From assembly GCA_049999765.1 (NCBI GenBank), contig JBNGIQ010009402.1, positions 110,909 through 174,908 of the forward strand: DNA of 64,000 nucleotides, given 5' to 3'. How positions within the stretch are numbered: position 1 is the first letter of the stretch; every line of letters begins with the position of its first letter. This document shows, piece after piece, positions 1 through 11,704 of this stretch. The translations under genes were made by a program, and so were the position numbers. The notes below the pieces were generated by a model. The model was not told the origin of the DNA and searched no databases. It was given only the letters and a program-made list of their open reading frames with translations. This DNA comes from Phaeoceros laevis (Eukaryota > Anthocerotophyta > Anthocerotopsida > Notothyladales).

Positions 1-261
1 AATTTTGGCCCGGTTGTAAACCTCTTGAGCAACTTATGTTGTCAATTCGGGCTTTGTCAGTCACCGCTTTTTAACTTTAGATGTTTGGTTTAGCGGCCAG
101 CCTGTACAATTTTGGCCCGGTTGTAAACCTCTTGAGCAACTTATGTTGTCAATTCGGGCTTTGTCAGTCACCGCTTTTTAACTTTAGATGTTTGGTTTAG
201 CGGCCAGCCTGTACAATTTTGGCCCGGTTGTAAACCTCTTGAGCAACTTATGTTGTCAATT
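1..261. repeat. 107-bp tandem repeat, about 2.4 copies
   Basis: The unit begins at 1, 108 and 215 (each time with aattttggcccgg) and the copies are essentially identical. The third copy breaks off after about 47 bases at 261. The array probably continues left of the window. No coding function is seen. Confidence 0.95.
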
Positions 262-941
262 TCCTTCGTTACTATGGCGAATTTAGGCAGAGTATTTCTT
301 GGCCCTTGCGATGTACCCCTCACAATCATTGTACATCCTGAACGAAATGAAATTTGGTTATGCGAGGGTCGCGAGGCTCTTGCTTTTGTTACATGCTTGT
401 TTCCGAAGCAACGAAGGCCAAGCCCCAACTCAATGAGCATTGCAAATGTCTGTGTTGATAGGAAGTTGAAATTTGGGGCTGCGATCAAGCTGGGCCGTCA
501 CCGCTCAGCTGCTTGAGCACTGCATATGGGCGCCTTGAACACTGGCTTCTCCCTTATTAGGTTGGCAACCGGCTTGCAAAGCGGTCAGACATGTTTTATG
601 CCACAATAATCAGATGTCGTCATCAACGTGTATGTAGATTTGTGCTGTGATTACCAGAGATTATGTGGCAGCTGCTTATGCTACCTATTTCATGCGGTAG
701 TGGCACAAAACACTTCACCATGCCTCCACACTTCAAGACATGCAAGAATGGCTGTCATACTTCCGTTCGAATCACAAAAAAATGTACAGAATTCTTACAT
801 TAGAGCATCATGTTCACCTGAAACATTCATTTGCTACCAAGGGTACTTATGCACAATCCATGTTAACGAACCCCTGGACACTGTAATCTGCAGTCAAGAA
901 ACTGTGACGGCGTTGAACATGAACACCTTCGGTTTACAAAT
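262..941. other. 3' flank of the RCC1 gene, no gene seen
   Basis: This stretch lies downstream of the stop codon of the minus-strand RCC1 gene and probably holds its 3' UTR. Open frames here are short and show no recognisable motif. Confidence 0.5.
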
Positions 942-3478
942 TCACATATCGTATTTGCTCTCATGCCCTACAGAAGCGCTTGAAATTTGTTTTGACCCTG
1001 AGGCGAGTGCTAATGTATGCCACCAGCCGCATGCAATGCTCTTCACACGAACTCCAAGTTGCATTTGATCAGGAGTGTCTCTGTCAACTGTGTCACCTAG
1101 CCCCAGCTATTCCACGCAACGAGCATGATCAGTAACTTAGCACAGCCTGGGCATCCACATCATTGCAAAGCACACACAGACTATCGGGAAGCAGCTGCTA
1201 CCTGCCCATACTTGTTCCAACCCCAGCAAAACACTTTCCCGCTATCTGCAGAGGCACGCCGGAACCTGTTAGGCAGAGCAGAGCAGGTCAGAAAGTAGAG
1301 CAGAGGGTCCACGGAATGCATAGGGGTCACCTGTGAGAACAACGCTATGTCGTGCACCACAATCAACCGAGACAACAACTTCCTCGTCTAGGCGTCCTTC
1401 AATTAACTTGGGTGTCATCTGCATGGAGCCAGCATTCAAAGATCAAGAGAGATGGTACAACAATATAGCCTTTCCCTGGGCTCAGTTCCAGCAAGAACCA
1501 ACCTCAGCACGATCTCCACCCACTCCCAACTGACCAAACTGATTGCCCCCGAACGCATAGGTAGCACCACAGTCGGTTATACATAGTGTGTGCCATAAAC
1601 CAGCAGCAACCCCTGTGACTCGCAGGCCAGCCAGATCTGCCACACATGACGGCTGTAATTCGTCGTCTGTGCTACCCTGCCCACACTGCGGTAGGGACAG
1701 ATTTATCAGAGTTCAAAGACTTCTCTTGCAGACCTAATGCATTCAACAGGGTGCACACTCGACAAACAATGTACAACTGCTCGAATATCTAGAAGCAGTA
1801 CTCACTTGTCCGTATAGTCCCCAACCAAAAGTCAACAACGCTCCAGCATCTGCAACAGGTGGTGCACAAAGAGCCATGTCAGGGTCAGCCTGAAGAGCTG
1901 AAAAATCCGAGGCGTTGGGTGGATAAAACACCTGTGATGACCGCACTGTGACGTCCTCCACATGCTATGGCAGTAATACGACTGCCTGGGAAGCTTGGAA
2001 CATGTTTTTCCGGGCTCAACTGAGAAGATTCCGACTCAAAACATGGTATCACTTGAGGATTTGAAACTGTTCTTAGCCGCGTGCCTAATCCTAGTTGCCC
2101 TTCACCACCGTATCCCCACCCCCAGACTTTGCCTGTATCTGTTTGCATAAGGGTAGAGCATCAGACAACAGGAAGCTTCTTATGAACATGATACAAGGTT
2201 TCTAGGGTTCACGTTAAGCATAAAATATTTCTTTGATTGCAAAGAGAAAACACCTAGGTTTGAACCTGGTTCCCATGTGTTGCTCGCAGTATCATACCTG
2301 ACAATGCAAGTGTGTGACGTCCACCAGCAGCCACTGAGACGATCCTACATCCCACACCTAGGTTCACGAGGCACGGTGGGGCACTGACGGTTTCTTCGGA
2401 GCCAGAAGTAGACTCTGGTAGAGGAGCTTCTTCTGGACTTCCAATCCTCCTCTTTTTACTTATCTCTGCAGGAGTCTTTTCAGAAGCTCTAGAAGTGGAC
2501 AGCTTTGCTGCAGAGCCCCCTGCCTGTGACCTACTGCGGACACATGTGGAGTCCCAGTGACCATCTGAGGGAAAGGTGTTAAGAGCACAAAGCATGCCCT
2601 GATCAGAGCAACCTGCAGCATCACCACACCTGGAGGCTGCTGTAGGAGCTGGCTTGTTGCCGTCACTCCGCCGGTCATTGGCGGCGGACAGCACATCAGT
2701 CTTCCCTTGGCCCTTAACTGCTAACTGCTCAGGCTGGGCTCTTTTGCGAAGTTCTTTCCCTGTCGACGCAACCGGCTCCTCTTGCTCTCTCTCAGGTTTT
2801 GAATGAGGTACGCACTCACTCCAACCCCATGTATACACCTCCCCATTTCCTGTGTGACAGGGAGGAATTGTGAACAGCTAAAACTTCTTAGGACGTACCA
2901 TCCAAATGAAATGCAGTCGCAAATAAGCCCTCACTTGTAGCTGCAACACAATGTGCCCACCCGGCTGCTGCGGTCACAAAGTAGGCCTTTTCAGGCAACG
3001 GACATGGTTCTGGCCGCACCTGTTCACGGCCACAAGTCACTCAGAATGCCAAGCACGTCCGAACGCACAGGAAGCACTTATCTGCTCACGTCTGCAACAC
3101 CTGCTGCTTCTCCGAGCTCAGTTGTGCATGGCTCAATTCTGCAGCGGATCCCCAGGTGTGGACCTTTCCAGAATCTGCAACGCAAGAGGCCAAAGTTCTC
3201 CAATTCACCAATTCCAGCACTCCCTACAGCGAGGACAAAAATCCGACTCCGATGCAGAGTTCTGGAGGCCTACCAGAGATCCCAACAGCGTAACCACATC
3301 CACCGCCGCAAACAGCCGTCCAGCCTTCGCCCAGAGCTGGAGGAGGCGCTGGAGTTGGCTGATTCAGGGGACCTCTCTGCAGTGAGAGAACAGGTAGATA
3401 TCCCCACATCAGCAGACAGTCCTTTCTCTCTGCTCCATCTTCAACTTGCGATCCCGCGGTTTGGGAAGCGGCCGGCAT
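942..3478 (-). CDS. RCC1-repeat (regulator of chromosome condensation) family protein, 10 exons
   Basis: The model is exons 3274-3478, 3101-3174, 2899-3019, 2298-2849, 1932-2138, 1807-1850, 1503-1685, 1331-1418, 1202-1245 and 942-1106. It totals 1683 nt (560 aa), all junctions are in phase and it ends in TGA. RCC1 blades are visible throughout: VHTWGSA in exon 2, VYTWGW in exon 4, VWGWGYGGEGQLGLG in exon 5, LLTFGWGLYGQ in exon 6, FCWGWNKYGQ in exon 9, and LGLGD plus CGWWHTLALA in exon 10. Exon 4 adds a Ser/Glu/Lys-rich insert of roughly 150 residues with a basic KKRR patch inside the propeller. RCC1-like propellers act as protein-interaction or exchange-factor scaffolds; UVR8 is a distant relative. 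The exact plant subgroup (like Arabidopsis At3g53830) is inferred from the N-terminal MWGYLP motif. The ATG at 3478 is the first in frame. Confidence 0.88.
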
Positions 3479-3589
3479 TCAGCTCGCACCTACGTCCACC
3501 CTGTTTGTTCTTTCTCGATAGTTAGCTCCTGGAGCGTGAGCGTGTCAATACGAGCTCCGGTGTGCTCCCGTATCTCTGTCTCGACTCTC

Positions 3590-4120
3590 AGCTATGCCAA
3601 CTGTGGTCCCGTCATTGGTCCACGAACGCGCTCGTGAGGAGGCCGCGCGTTCGCATCGTAACTGCTATATCCGCGCTAACGATCTCCTTAAACGTAGATA
3701 TTCTTCGAACCATATGTAGACTAGTCTATGCATATCATGCAAGACCGCCACCACACCGTGTCACCGACTCTGGGGTGGCATGTGGCATGCAGCGGATTGA
3801 GTCGAAGTATCACTATCACTATCCAGAGTTTGCATTTGCGTTTTAAAATCTTGCAAAGTTTCGTGTTTTTGGCAGCTAGCCTGTGGAAAAGATAGAACCT
3901 ACGTTCAGCTGAATGAGCTCCACAGAAAAAGTGTCCTGTTTGAGCATCAGTATCTCATTCTCACCCCTCCTGTACGGCAAGTGTGGTTCCCCATTGGTCC
4001 ACGACGACCATCCAAGGAGGGCGGGCGTTCACACTGTAACTGCTACCTCCCTGTTTTACCACATCCTCGAAAATAGTCTAGTCTAGATGCTTCATGAACC
4101 ATGTGTGTAGGTCTGCCTGT
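3590..4120. repeat. Diverged direct repeat upstream of the RCC1 gene
   Basis: Copy one is about 3590-3740 and copy two about 3970-4120. Shared blocks include cattggtccacga, a cg-rich block ending in gcgttc, taactgctacctcc-like sequence and a tagtctagtcta-like block. Copy one sits just upstream of the minus-strand RCC1 start. Both copies carry an ATTGG motif, which reads as a CCAAT box on the minus strand, so a promoter role is possible but unproven. Confidence 0.65.
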
Positions 4121-4201
4121 GAAAGGACATGGGCCTATGATACAATCCTGTAGCAAGCAAGAGACAAAATTCAGGACTGCATCCACTAGCTACTCTTCTC
4201 T

Positions 4202-7200
4202 CTAAGTTATTCTCTTGCATTCAATCAAGCTCTGCCAGAATGCTGCTGCCGCCGCCTTCTTCGCCAATTCCAAGGACAATTCATTCAATCCCACTCTTTG
4301 AATATCAGTGGTTCCAGTACCTTCATAGAGGCTGTCCCCGTCACGCTGCCGCTTCTTTTTATTTGTAGGCTGTGAGAGTTCGACAGCTGACCCTCCAGTT
4401 TCACTTCTGTCTACATCCACAGTGTCACGTTTTCTTTTTCGGCGCCTACCCACAACATCATGCTCATCCTGTAGGGCAGTTTGCGTAATCCTAGGCTTGC
4501 ATTTCTTCTGTTTCCCAGGAGATTCACCTGCAAGACGGGGTTCGATGTCCTCAGATTCCCGCTTTTTCTTCTTCGGAGGCTTCGATTCTTCCACAGCTGA
4601 CCGCCTTGTTTCACTTCTAGCTTCGCCCACAGCATCGGCCTTCCTTCTTTTGTGTTTACCGGCACCTTTCTCCACATCCTGGACAACTGGTTCACGGACA
4701 GTATCATCCTCGTCGGCATCCGTACTTTTACTATGCCTCTCCCTAGAGGTGGACTTCTTCCTTGTGCTCTTTTTCAGTCGAGGTTCGTCCTCTACAGCAT
4801 CTTCAAGCAACCGCCGAGAGGCACTTGATTTTGGTTTCTTAGCCTTGGCCGCCTTCCCACCATCCACAACCAGCGTACCCAAAGCTTCATCCTTTCCCTC
4901 TTGATCAGCACGACTATCGTGCATCAAAATATCATCGGCGGGACAGTTTTTTCTCGACTTCTTCTTACTGCTCGGCTTCTCCCTCTTCATACCTGTCGGT
5001 GACTCTTCGGCATCCATCGTCCGCACATCGTCGCCGTCACTGCTGTCTTTTCTCGACTTCTTTTTGCTACTGGGCTTATCCTTCTTCACACCTGGCGGCG
5101 AATTCTCTGGTTCCAGCTCCCCAGCAGCATGATCTGCAGCCAATTTTTTTACTTTCGTCTTACTGCTCGCTTTCTTCAAAGCGGCCAATTTCACTTTCTT
5201 AACCTTGGTGTTCGCTCCATCCACTGAAGCAGTTTCGGACCTCTTGACCTTGGGTGTCACGTGGGTGTCCTTGGGTGTCACCTTGGGTGTCCTCTTGGGT
5301 GTCCTCTTGGGTGTCACATCGGGTTTCACCTTGGGTGTACTCTTGGGTGTCACCTTGGGTGTCCTCTTCGGTGTCACCTTGGGTGTCCTCTTGGGTGCCA
5401 CCTCGTCGGCAAGAGCTTGCGTCAGAGTCTCACCTTTCTTGCTGGCACGTTTCTTGGTTCCTGTCTCCTTAACAAGGCTCCCGACGTGGCTATCCTGTAT
5501 GCGGTTAGGACAATCTGCATCAGCAGCATCAGCAGAATCAGCTGTCCGACGTGACTCTCTGTGAATACTGCTCTTGTTCCGGCTGCTTTTTGTCGACCGT
5601 GCCTTGGTCTCTACAGCATCTAGACCCAATTCCTGTGCATCAACCATTTCTGCCTTCTTAACCTTCTTCCCCGTGTTTACCATCCCCTCATCCACGGCAC
5701 CATTCGCTCTGTTTTTCTGTTTACCAGTCCTTGTCTTCTCAACAAGACTTCCTACTTGATGCTGGCTACCAGTCCTCACACTATCCATGGCCTGAGTACC
5801 CACATTATCATCCTTCCTCGTCTGCTTATTGGTTCTCTTCTCTTCAACAGCATCGTCGGAACTTAATTTCGATTTCTTCACCTTAACTTTCACGTTGTCC
5901 ACAAGCTCAGAACTTAGCTTCTTCTTTCCTTTCTTTTTCTCTGCACAGATAGGCAGTGCAGAAGGAGAAACACTGCGCCTTTTTGGGCTGTATTTGTCCC
6001 CTCGCCCTTGGGCATTCACATTTCTGCCCACCACGTCCTCACAATCCATCTTGAATCCTTTCATTCTGCTCTTCTTGCTTCTTGTTTTTTCTGCCTCCTC
6101 CACCCGATCTTTGTCCGTTTTCCTTCTCTTACTTCTCGTGCCATCTTCCTCGTCCTCTTGGATTTCCTTTTTCCTTTTCTTCCTTTCGTCCTTCGGTTGC
6201 TGTAGGTCCTCATTCCTCTTGCGAACTTCCACTTCCTCTGCTTGTTGCTCTTCCTCTTTCATCTTCTTCTTCTTCCTCTTCTCCGTCTCAACATTTCTGT
6301 CGCTCTCAGTAACAAATCCAGTCTGCTTCTTTCTCTTTGTGCTCCCCCTCCCACTAGCACCTTCGTTGTTTCTGTCTCCCTGCTCCGCAGATTCCTGATA
6401 CTTCAAGCGCTTTTGAGTATCATCTTCAGAGGGTTTCTTAATGCTATCCCTATGTTCTCTACCATCATTACAATGTCCATGAAATTTCGTCACACTTCCC
6501 CCAGATTCATCTGCAATGGCCTTATCATCCGATTCACTCTCCTTGCCTTTCTTCCGCTGGTCTTCCACGTTCCACGTTTCCTGCTCCACAGACTCCCGAT
6601 ACTTCAAGCGCTTTTGGGTATCATCTTCAGAGGATTTGTTCACACTATACCCATGTTCTCTACCATCATTACAACGTTCATGGAATTTCGTAATACGTAC
6701 CCCAGCTTCATCTGCGGTGGCCTTCTCATCCATTTCACTCTCCTTGCCACTCTTCCGCTGGTCTTCCACGTTGACCTGCTCTTGACTCTGAGACTGAGTA
6801 TTGACTCCCATGAGCACAGCTTCATCCTCTTCCCTTACGCTCCCTCCATGTGCAATGGGGCTCCCCTCTCTCTCCAGATTGAATCCTTCCTCGTTGCTGA
6901 CCTTAGGCAGGCTTGCGGTCTGATTCTTGTTGCCAGTCGGATAGTGAACACTAGTTCTGCCACTTCCCCACTCCTCTGCCCTTCCGTTGTCCTGAATCTC
7001 AACCAGCTTCTCACCAATTTCCCTTGGGCCTATGTCACTGACTTGCTTGTAGTCAACATTCTCCTCCATGTTTTTCTTGCCAGGACGCACACCTTTCAAC
7101 TCCTTGCACAATACCTGGTAGCCACCTCGTTTCTTAACATCCTCTAATAGAACTTCCCATGACCAGCTCTTTTCCTGAATAGAACTAGCATGACCGACTA

Positions 7201-10200
7201 TAATCATAGAATGCTTGGCTCTTGTGAGAGCTACGTTTAACATTCTGTCATCACTGAAGTAGCTGGATCCTCCACTATGAAGGCTGAAGCATGACAATAC
7301 CATGACATCTTTCTCCCTCCCCTGAAAACCTTCAACAGTATTCACTTCACACTCCGCTTCAGAAACCCCAAACTGCTTAAGCTCATCAGCAGTAGCTCTT
7401 ACATCCTCTGAGCATGAGGTTATAACCCCAATATGGGGTCGGATGCCTGGCTTTAAACTTAAAATCACTGCCTCAACAACAGCAATGATTAGCAGCTCCC
7501 TTGTATCCCTACATCTCGCAGCTTGATCGACATCCAGGAAACAGTAGTCACTTGGCTTGATCCTGTAACCTTGGGACAAGATACCAACATCACAAGCATC
7601 ACGAGTGTAAATCCCATCTACAAAGCGCTTGGCACTTTCTACAGACACCCCATAGAATTGGTAGAAAGGAAATTTTGCTATGTTAGGGTGCATTCGATAT
7701 TGTGCTTTCAGCAGGTGAACTGGCATCCCTGCATCTTGCAACCGTTCCAACAAGCTGCGCTCAAAGACTGTTGCTGCAAGCACAAAATGACGTTGTAAAG
7801 ACGATCAGACATCACAAGGGACCTATACAATATACCATGCATAATTAACAAGGAAAAATACAAGAAAAAAGCCATTGGTTCTGCAGTCCTACAAGGCTTT
7901 TGATGCACTTTTGACCGGAGCTGATGTGGATCACCAACAAGAACACAACGTTTCACTCCTGCCCGAAGGGCCATGATTGCTTCAGCTTCTATAGCCTGCA
8001 GACCAGCCAGTTGTGTCAAAAGAGTATGCCCCTATATTCATTTCCCACAAAAAGAACCCACCAACCAATTAAGCCACTGGAACAGGGGAGGCAGGAAACG
8101 ACAGAAATGCAGTAAGTACCTGATGGGCTTCATCTAGCGAATTAGAAACATCATCAAAATGTCAGATCAGATAGTGTTTTGTACAGCGTGTCATCATATT
8201 GTCTTCCATCTACAGAGAATATGGAATCCCAATAATAGATTCACATGCCAGGATGACACACTCACCCACAATCACCACGTCAAAGTGGACTGGCGCTAGT
8301 ATACCACCACATTCACTCAGGGTGGTACACACAACAGAAGCTCTCTGTAGACAAACTAGTTGTGTGGGAGCGTCAGGTGTGTTGCCATTTGAAGGATTAC
8401 CACTATCCCTTGCGCATACAAGATGGAAGATATCTGGTGATATGGCCTTTCCAGCTTCATCCACCATCCCATGCATGAGTGCCATGTAGATGTGATTCAC
8501 CGCAGTGTTTGATGTTGCGCATACAAGTATTTTTGTGCTGCAATCGCCAGAGTCTCCAGCTCAAAGTCCAGCTCAAAGTATGAAGTACTGGACTACTACA
8601 GCAACATAAACCGTGGCATACAAACACTCGAACACCAGACATCTCCAGTAATCACTCTCATTGAATCAATGGTAGCGTAGGTGAATTGGACAGAATGGTC
8701 TTGAATATACAAAGGGATGCAGATACCTTGGTTCATCTAGCAAGAGGGCTGACACCATACCTGCAGCGGCAAAGAGATTAGAAAAATAAGAACATGCTAT
8801 GTGCGCCAACCATGAAGCCACCGCAAATTGAGTTTCAACCACAGTGCACATCGCAAAAGAAGTAAACACCTACCAACAATAGCAGTGGTCTGAAAACAAA
8901 CAAACGACAAAGATTAGCGAATGTAGAGGATCTAAGAATTTGCAACACAAACAAGAAAAATATTGATGAAACTGACAGGACACAGGTGAATGTAGGTAAA
9001 CCACCTTTCCAGTTCCTGGACCACCTGGAAGCATGAACAGGCTATGATCAAGTTACAGGCCATGGTCAAGCTTCAGACAAAGGAAGCAAGCAGCATAATT
9101 TCTGTTCCAGAATGATGAGCTATTCAATCAACAAACTCTTGCACACCTTGGACAAGTAAAAAACCGTGTTGCATCTTCAGCAGTGCTGCTATGGTACGAA
9201 GTTGTGAACCATCGAACAACTTCAAAGATGCCCAGGACAGTAGAAAACGGTGTTCAGGAGGAATAGATTCTTTCTCGAACCCAGCACCAAATGGCATTGA
9301 GGTTGCCTCAACAGGTGCTGCTGGTCTCAGAAGTTGCTGAAGCAAAGGTCTATATATCCAGGAAGCCCTAGACACAGCCATGTACATCCTCCGAAGAAAC
9401 GTCAAATCTGGCATCCTCAGCATGACGCATTGCTGAAGTGACACAGAGAAAGTCAGTAAGCAGTCCGACTAAACTTCTAGAATCTGGGCTGTCTGGATGG
9501 AGATCGTATCCCATAACTTCAATGAAGAACCCTACACAATAAAAGTAAAATTTTCAAGTTTTTGAAAAGTCGTGGAATCGAACATGACGCCTAACCTGGT
9601 TAAGTGATGGGTCGCAACCAAAGCGCGACCTTAGTCTAATAAATTCTTCTTCCACTCCATCCACTATTGCCACTCGCTTGATTTGCCTCAAGATGGGCGA
9701 TAGTATAGTCACAACATCGTTTATCTGATAAGAGGAAAGATTACTGGAGACACTTTGACCTTGTTGCAGAGGGTCCACGCGAAGTGTACGAAAAAGGCAA
9801 CCAGCAGGTTGCAAGTTTTCTTGCATACTCCAAGCATGAGGATGATTCCAGGAAATTGAACTATTTCCACCTGGCACAGTGAGATTATAACTGAAATCAG
9901 CTATCATAAAGCTACTAACAAGAGAAGCAGGATGCATGCTTGGTAAACAGACGTTTTGAGAACAAACCTTCATAGACTGCCTTGGCCTCTTCCATAATCA
10001 GCCATTGGAACATTCCTTTGTAGTTATCAAGATCACTAAATGACAGCTGTGGAGCTGACTTGGAATGTGGCTTCGAACGAGTCTCAAAGAAAGTTTCCAG
10101 AGCTTTCTCCTCCTCTGAGTTCTGGAAAACCCCCTGTGCACCTAGAATTGCCCAATCGAAAACCGTTTCGGGTTTTTCAATGGTGACACGAGTAGCCAGT

Positions 10201-11135
10201 TCCTCCCAAGTCAGCTTGCCAGACAAAGAACATGATCCAGCTTCATAAGATGTTTTCTGGCCCACTGATGCTCCAGCATTCACCTACCCAAGACAGATAG
10301 AATTGAGTGCAGATGATGTAAGTTCACAGCAAGAGGCCTGATACCAGAACAAGACAAGCAATGATCTAAGGCTTGGGGATGGCGACGTATTGTTCCACAT
10401 ACCAGTAGCCTGGAAGTCTTCACAAAATTCGCCGCCACCTCGACCTGTTTCAAAGCCAGAGACCTGTCCTTCCCCGAAACTTCCGTGTTCTCACATCGAT
10501 TTTCCTGGCGGACAGCTCTTGCTTCAGGCTGTGCGTTAGTGTCAACACAACAAGGACCGGATTTGTCGTTAACAGGACTACACCCCCCTTTGGGGGCAGT
10601 TGCACCCAACGGCAAACCGAGGGACTCAACAGCATGGATGGGGGATGGTAAAGATAACAGTCTCTCAGCTGGAGAGCTGTCATGATCAACTGCCGTTTCT
10701 ATGCATGTGGTTGGCGAGCCACTGCAACCCACCATACCAGCCATTGATAGACTTCTGTCCACGTCGCTGGGATTTTCAGCAGCTTCCAGTGCATCTCCAG
10801 AATTCTGCTGGGAGGCAATCCGGGGTTCGAAACCTGAGAGTGAAGCGGATGGCAAGAATACAGCACTCCATCAGTGACAAGGAGAAAGTTGGCACGTTCT
10901 TTCGTGACAGTGAGCACAACCCATGCCTGAAGCTGGAAAACTGAGTCACGAATGAAATACCTGGAGGGAAGACGGGCGAAGCAAAAGTACTCAGTATCGT
11001 ATCCAGGTGTCCTTGGAGAAGTGCGATATTTTCTTCAATGTCCTCAACTTCTCGTGTTCGTGCAGATACAAGGTCCGCCACAGCTTGGTATGCCATTGCT
11101 CGAACTGTATCGGCAGCCATTCTAGACCCCTCCAA
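4202..11135 (-). CDS. Sen1/UPF1-like SF1B helicase with a long lysine-rich C-terminal tail
   Basis: The model is exons 10961-11135, 10403-10833, 9968-10283, 9596-9900, 9475-9531, 9147-9432, 9005-9024, 8874-8889, 8727-8760, 8266-8537, 8120-8133, 7893-7995 and 4202-7773. It totals 5601 nt (1866 aa) and stays in phase. Helicase motifs in order are GGPGTGKT (Walker A, ~524), DEAHQ (motif II, ~638), LVGDPHQL (motif III), AQYRMHP, VNTVEGFQGREKDV and VALTRAKHSMIIVGH (~859). Residues ~900-1866 form a Lys/Glu/Ser-rich, low-complexity and presumably nuclear tail with many KKKRK patches. The family unwinds RNA or RNA:DNA using ATP; the substrate here is unknown. Odd points are three tiny exons (20, 16 and 14 nt), DEAHQ where the paralog has DEAAQ, and a 42-nt putative intron (9433-9474) that otherwise reads through an in-frame TAG. 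The donor of exon 12 is also approximate. It is paralogous to the gene at 19440. A second ATG lies at 11120. Confidence 0.82.
5245..5400. repeat. Minisatellite encoding (TPKx)n in the helicase tail
   Basis: Twelve-base units of the type cttgggtgtcac repeat with small changes inside the last helicase exon. On the minus strand they encode TPKV/TPKR/TPKS repeats. The array keeps the frame, so length changes would be tolerated. TPK motifs resemble proline-directed kinase sites, which is inference. Confidence 0.9.
6388..6775. repeat. Internal tandem duplication (~190 bp, ~65 aa) in the helicase tail
   Basis: Two adjacent coding copies (about 6586-6775 and 6388-6575) encode matching peptides starting VEDQRK, then TKFH, CNDGREH, and ending SEDDTQKRLKY. 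They differ at scattered residues, so the duplication is not very recent. It keeps the reading frame. Confidence 0.9.
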
Positions 11136-11704
11136 ACGTCAGGTCTTTCATGCAATAAGCATCTCCGTGACGATCCTAAAAGCCGCCAAAATACCGAGCC
11201 TCAACACTGGCAGCACCCATGGAGGTTCAAGCAACCCAATCCCTGAAGTCCACCACATTGCTGGAATTGGAAGTGGCTGCTACCACTCACTTTGGAGCCA
11301 GCTGTGCTCAGAAGGCGCAAGTCTATGATGAACTATCTACATCTTTGCTCTAATCCCAACGAGGAATTTCCGAATTCTGACCACGTCATACGGAAATCTG
11401 GTAGGCAGTTCATTTGGCCCCTTCAACACTAGGTTGCGTAGGGTTTTGGGTCGGCTTCACAGGAAAATTGCTACCATTGTCGCACTGCAATGCCACTGCA
11501 TTAATCACAGTCTGAACACAGCAATCAACAGCTGAGCTGCCTTGTCTCGACTCCTGCGGTGCAGGGCGCGAAACATTTCCGCCTTGGTTGGCGCATTGGC
11601 AACCTTGGAAGAGAGGTTCCGAACGGGATGGCCAAACTCGTTCGTAAAGCTTAAATGTTTATTTGCGGCTCCAAGCCTTACAGAAGGGGCGAAAGTTGAG
11701 CGCA
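11136..11704. promoter_or_regulatory. Divergent intergenic region between helicase and SPT small-subunit genes
   Basis: About 570 bp separate the minus-strand helicase start (11135) from the plus-strand start at 11705. A shared bidirectional promoter and both 5' UTRs are inferred from gene orientation only. No TATA box or other element was recognised with confidence. Confidence 0.4.

Noticed and set aside
5205-6398. Long open frames on the plus strand opposite the helicase tail, including a Val/Leu/Gly-rich one at 5205-5564
   Set aside because: They mirror the lysine-rich coding repeats on the minus strand; composition explains their length.
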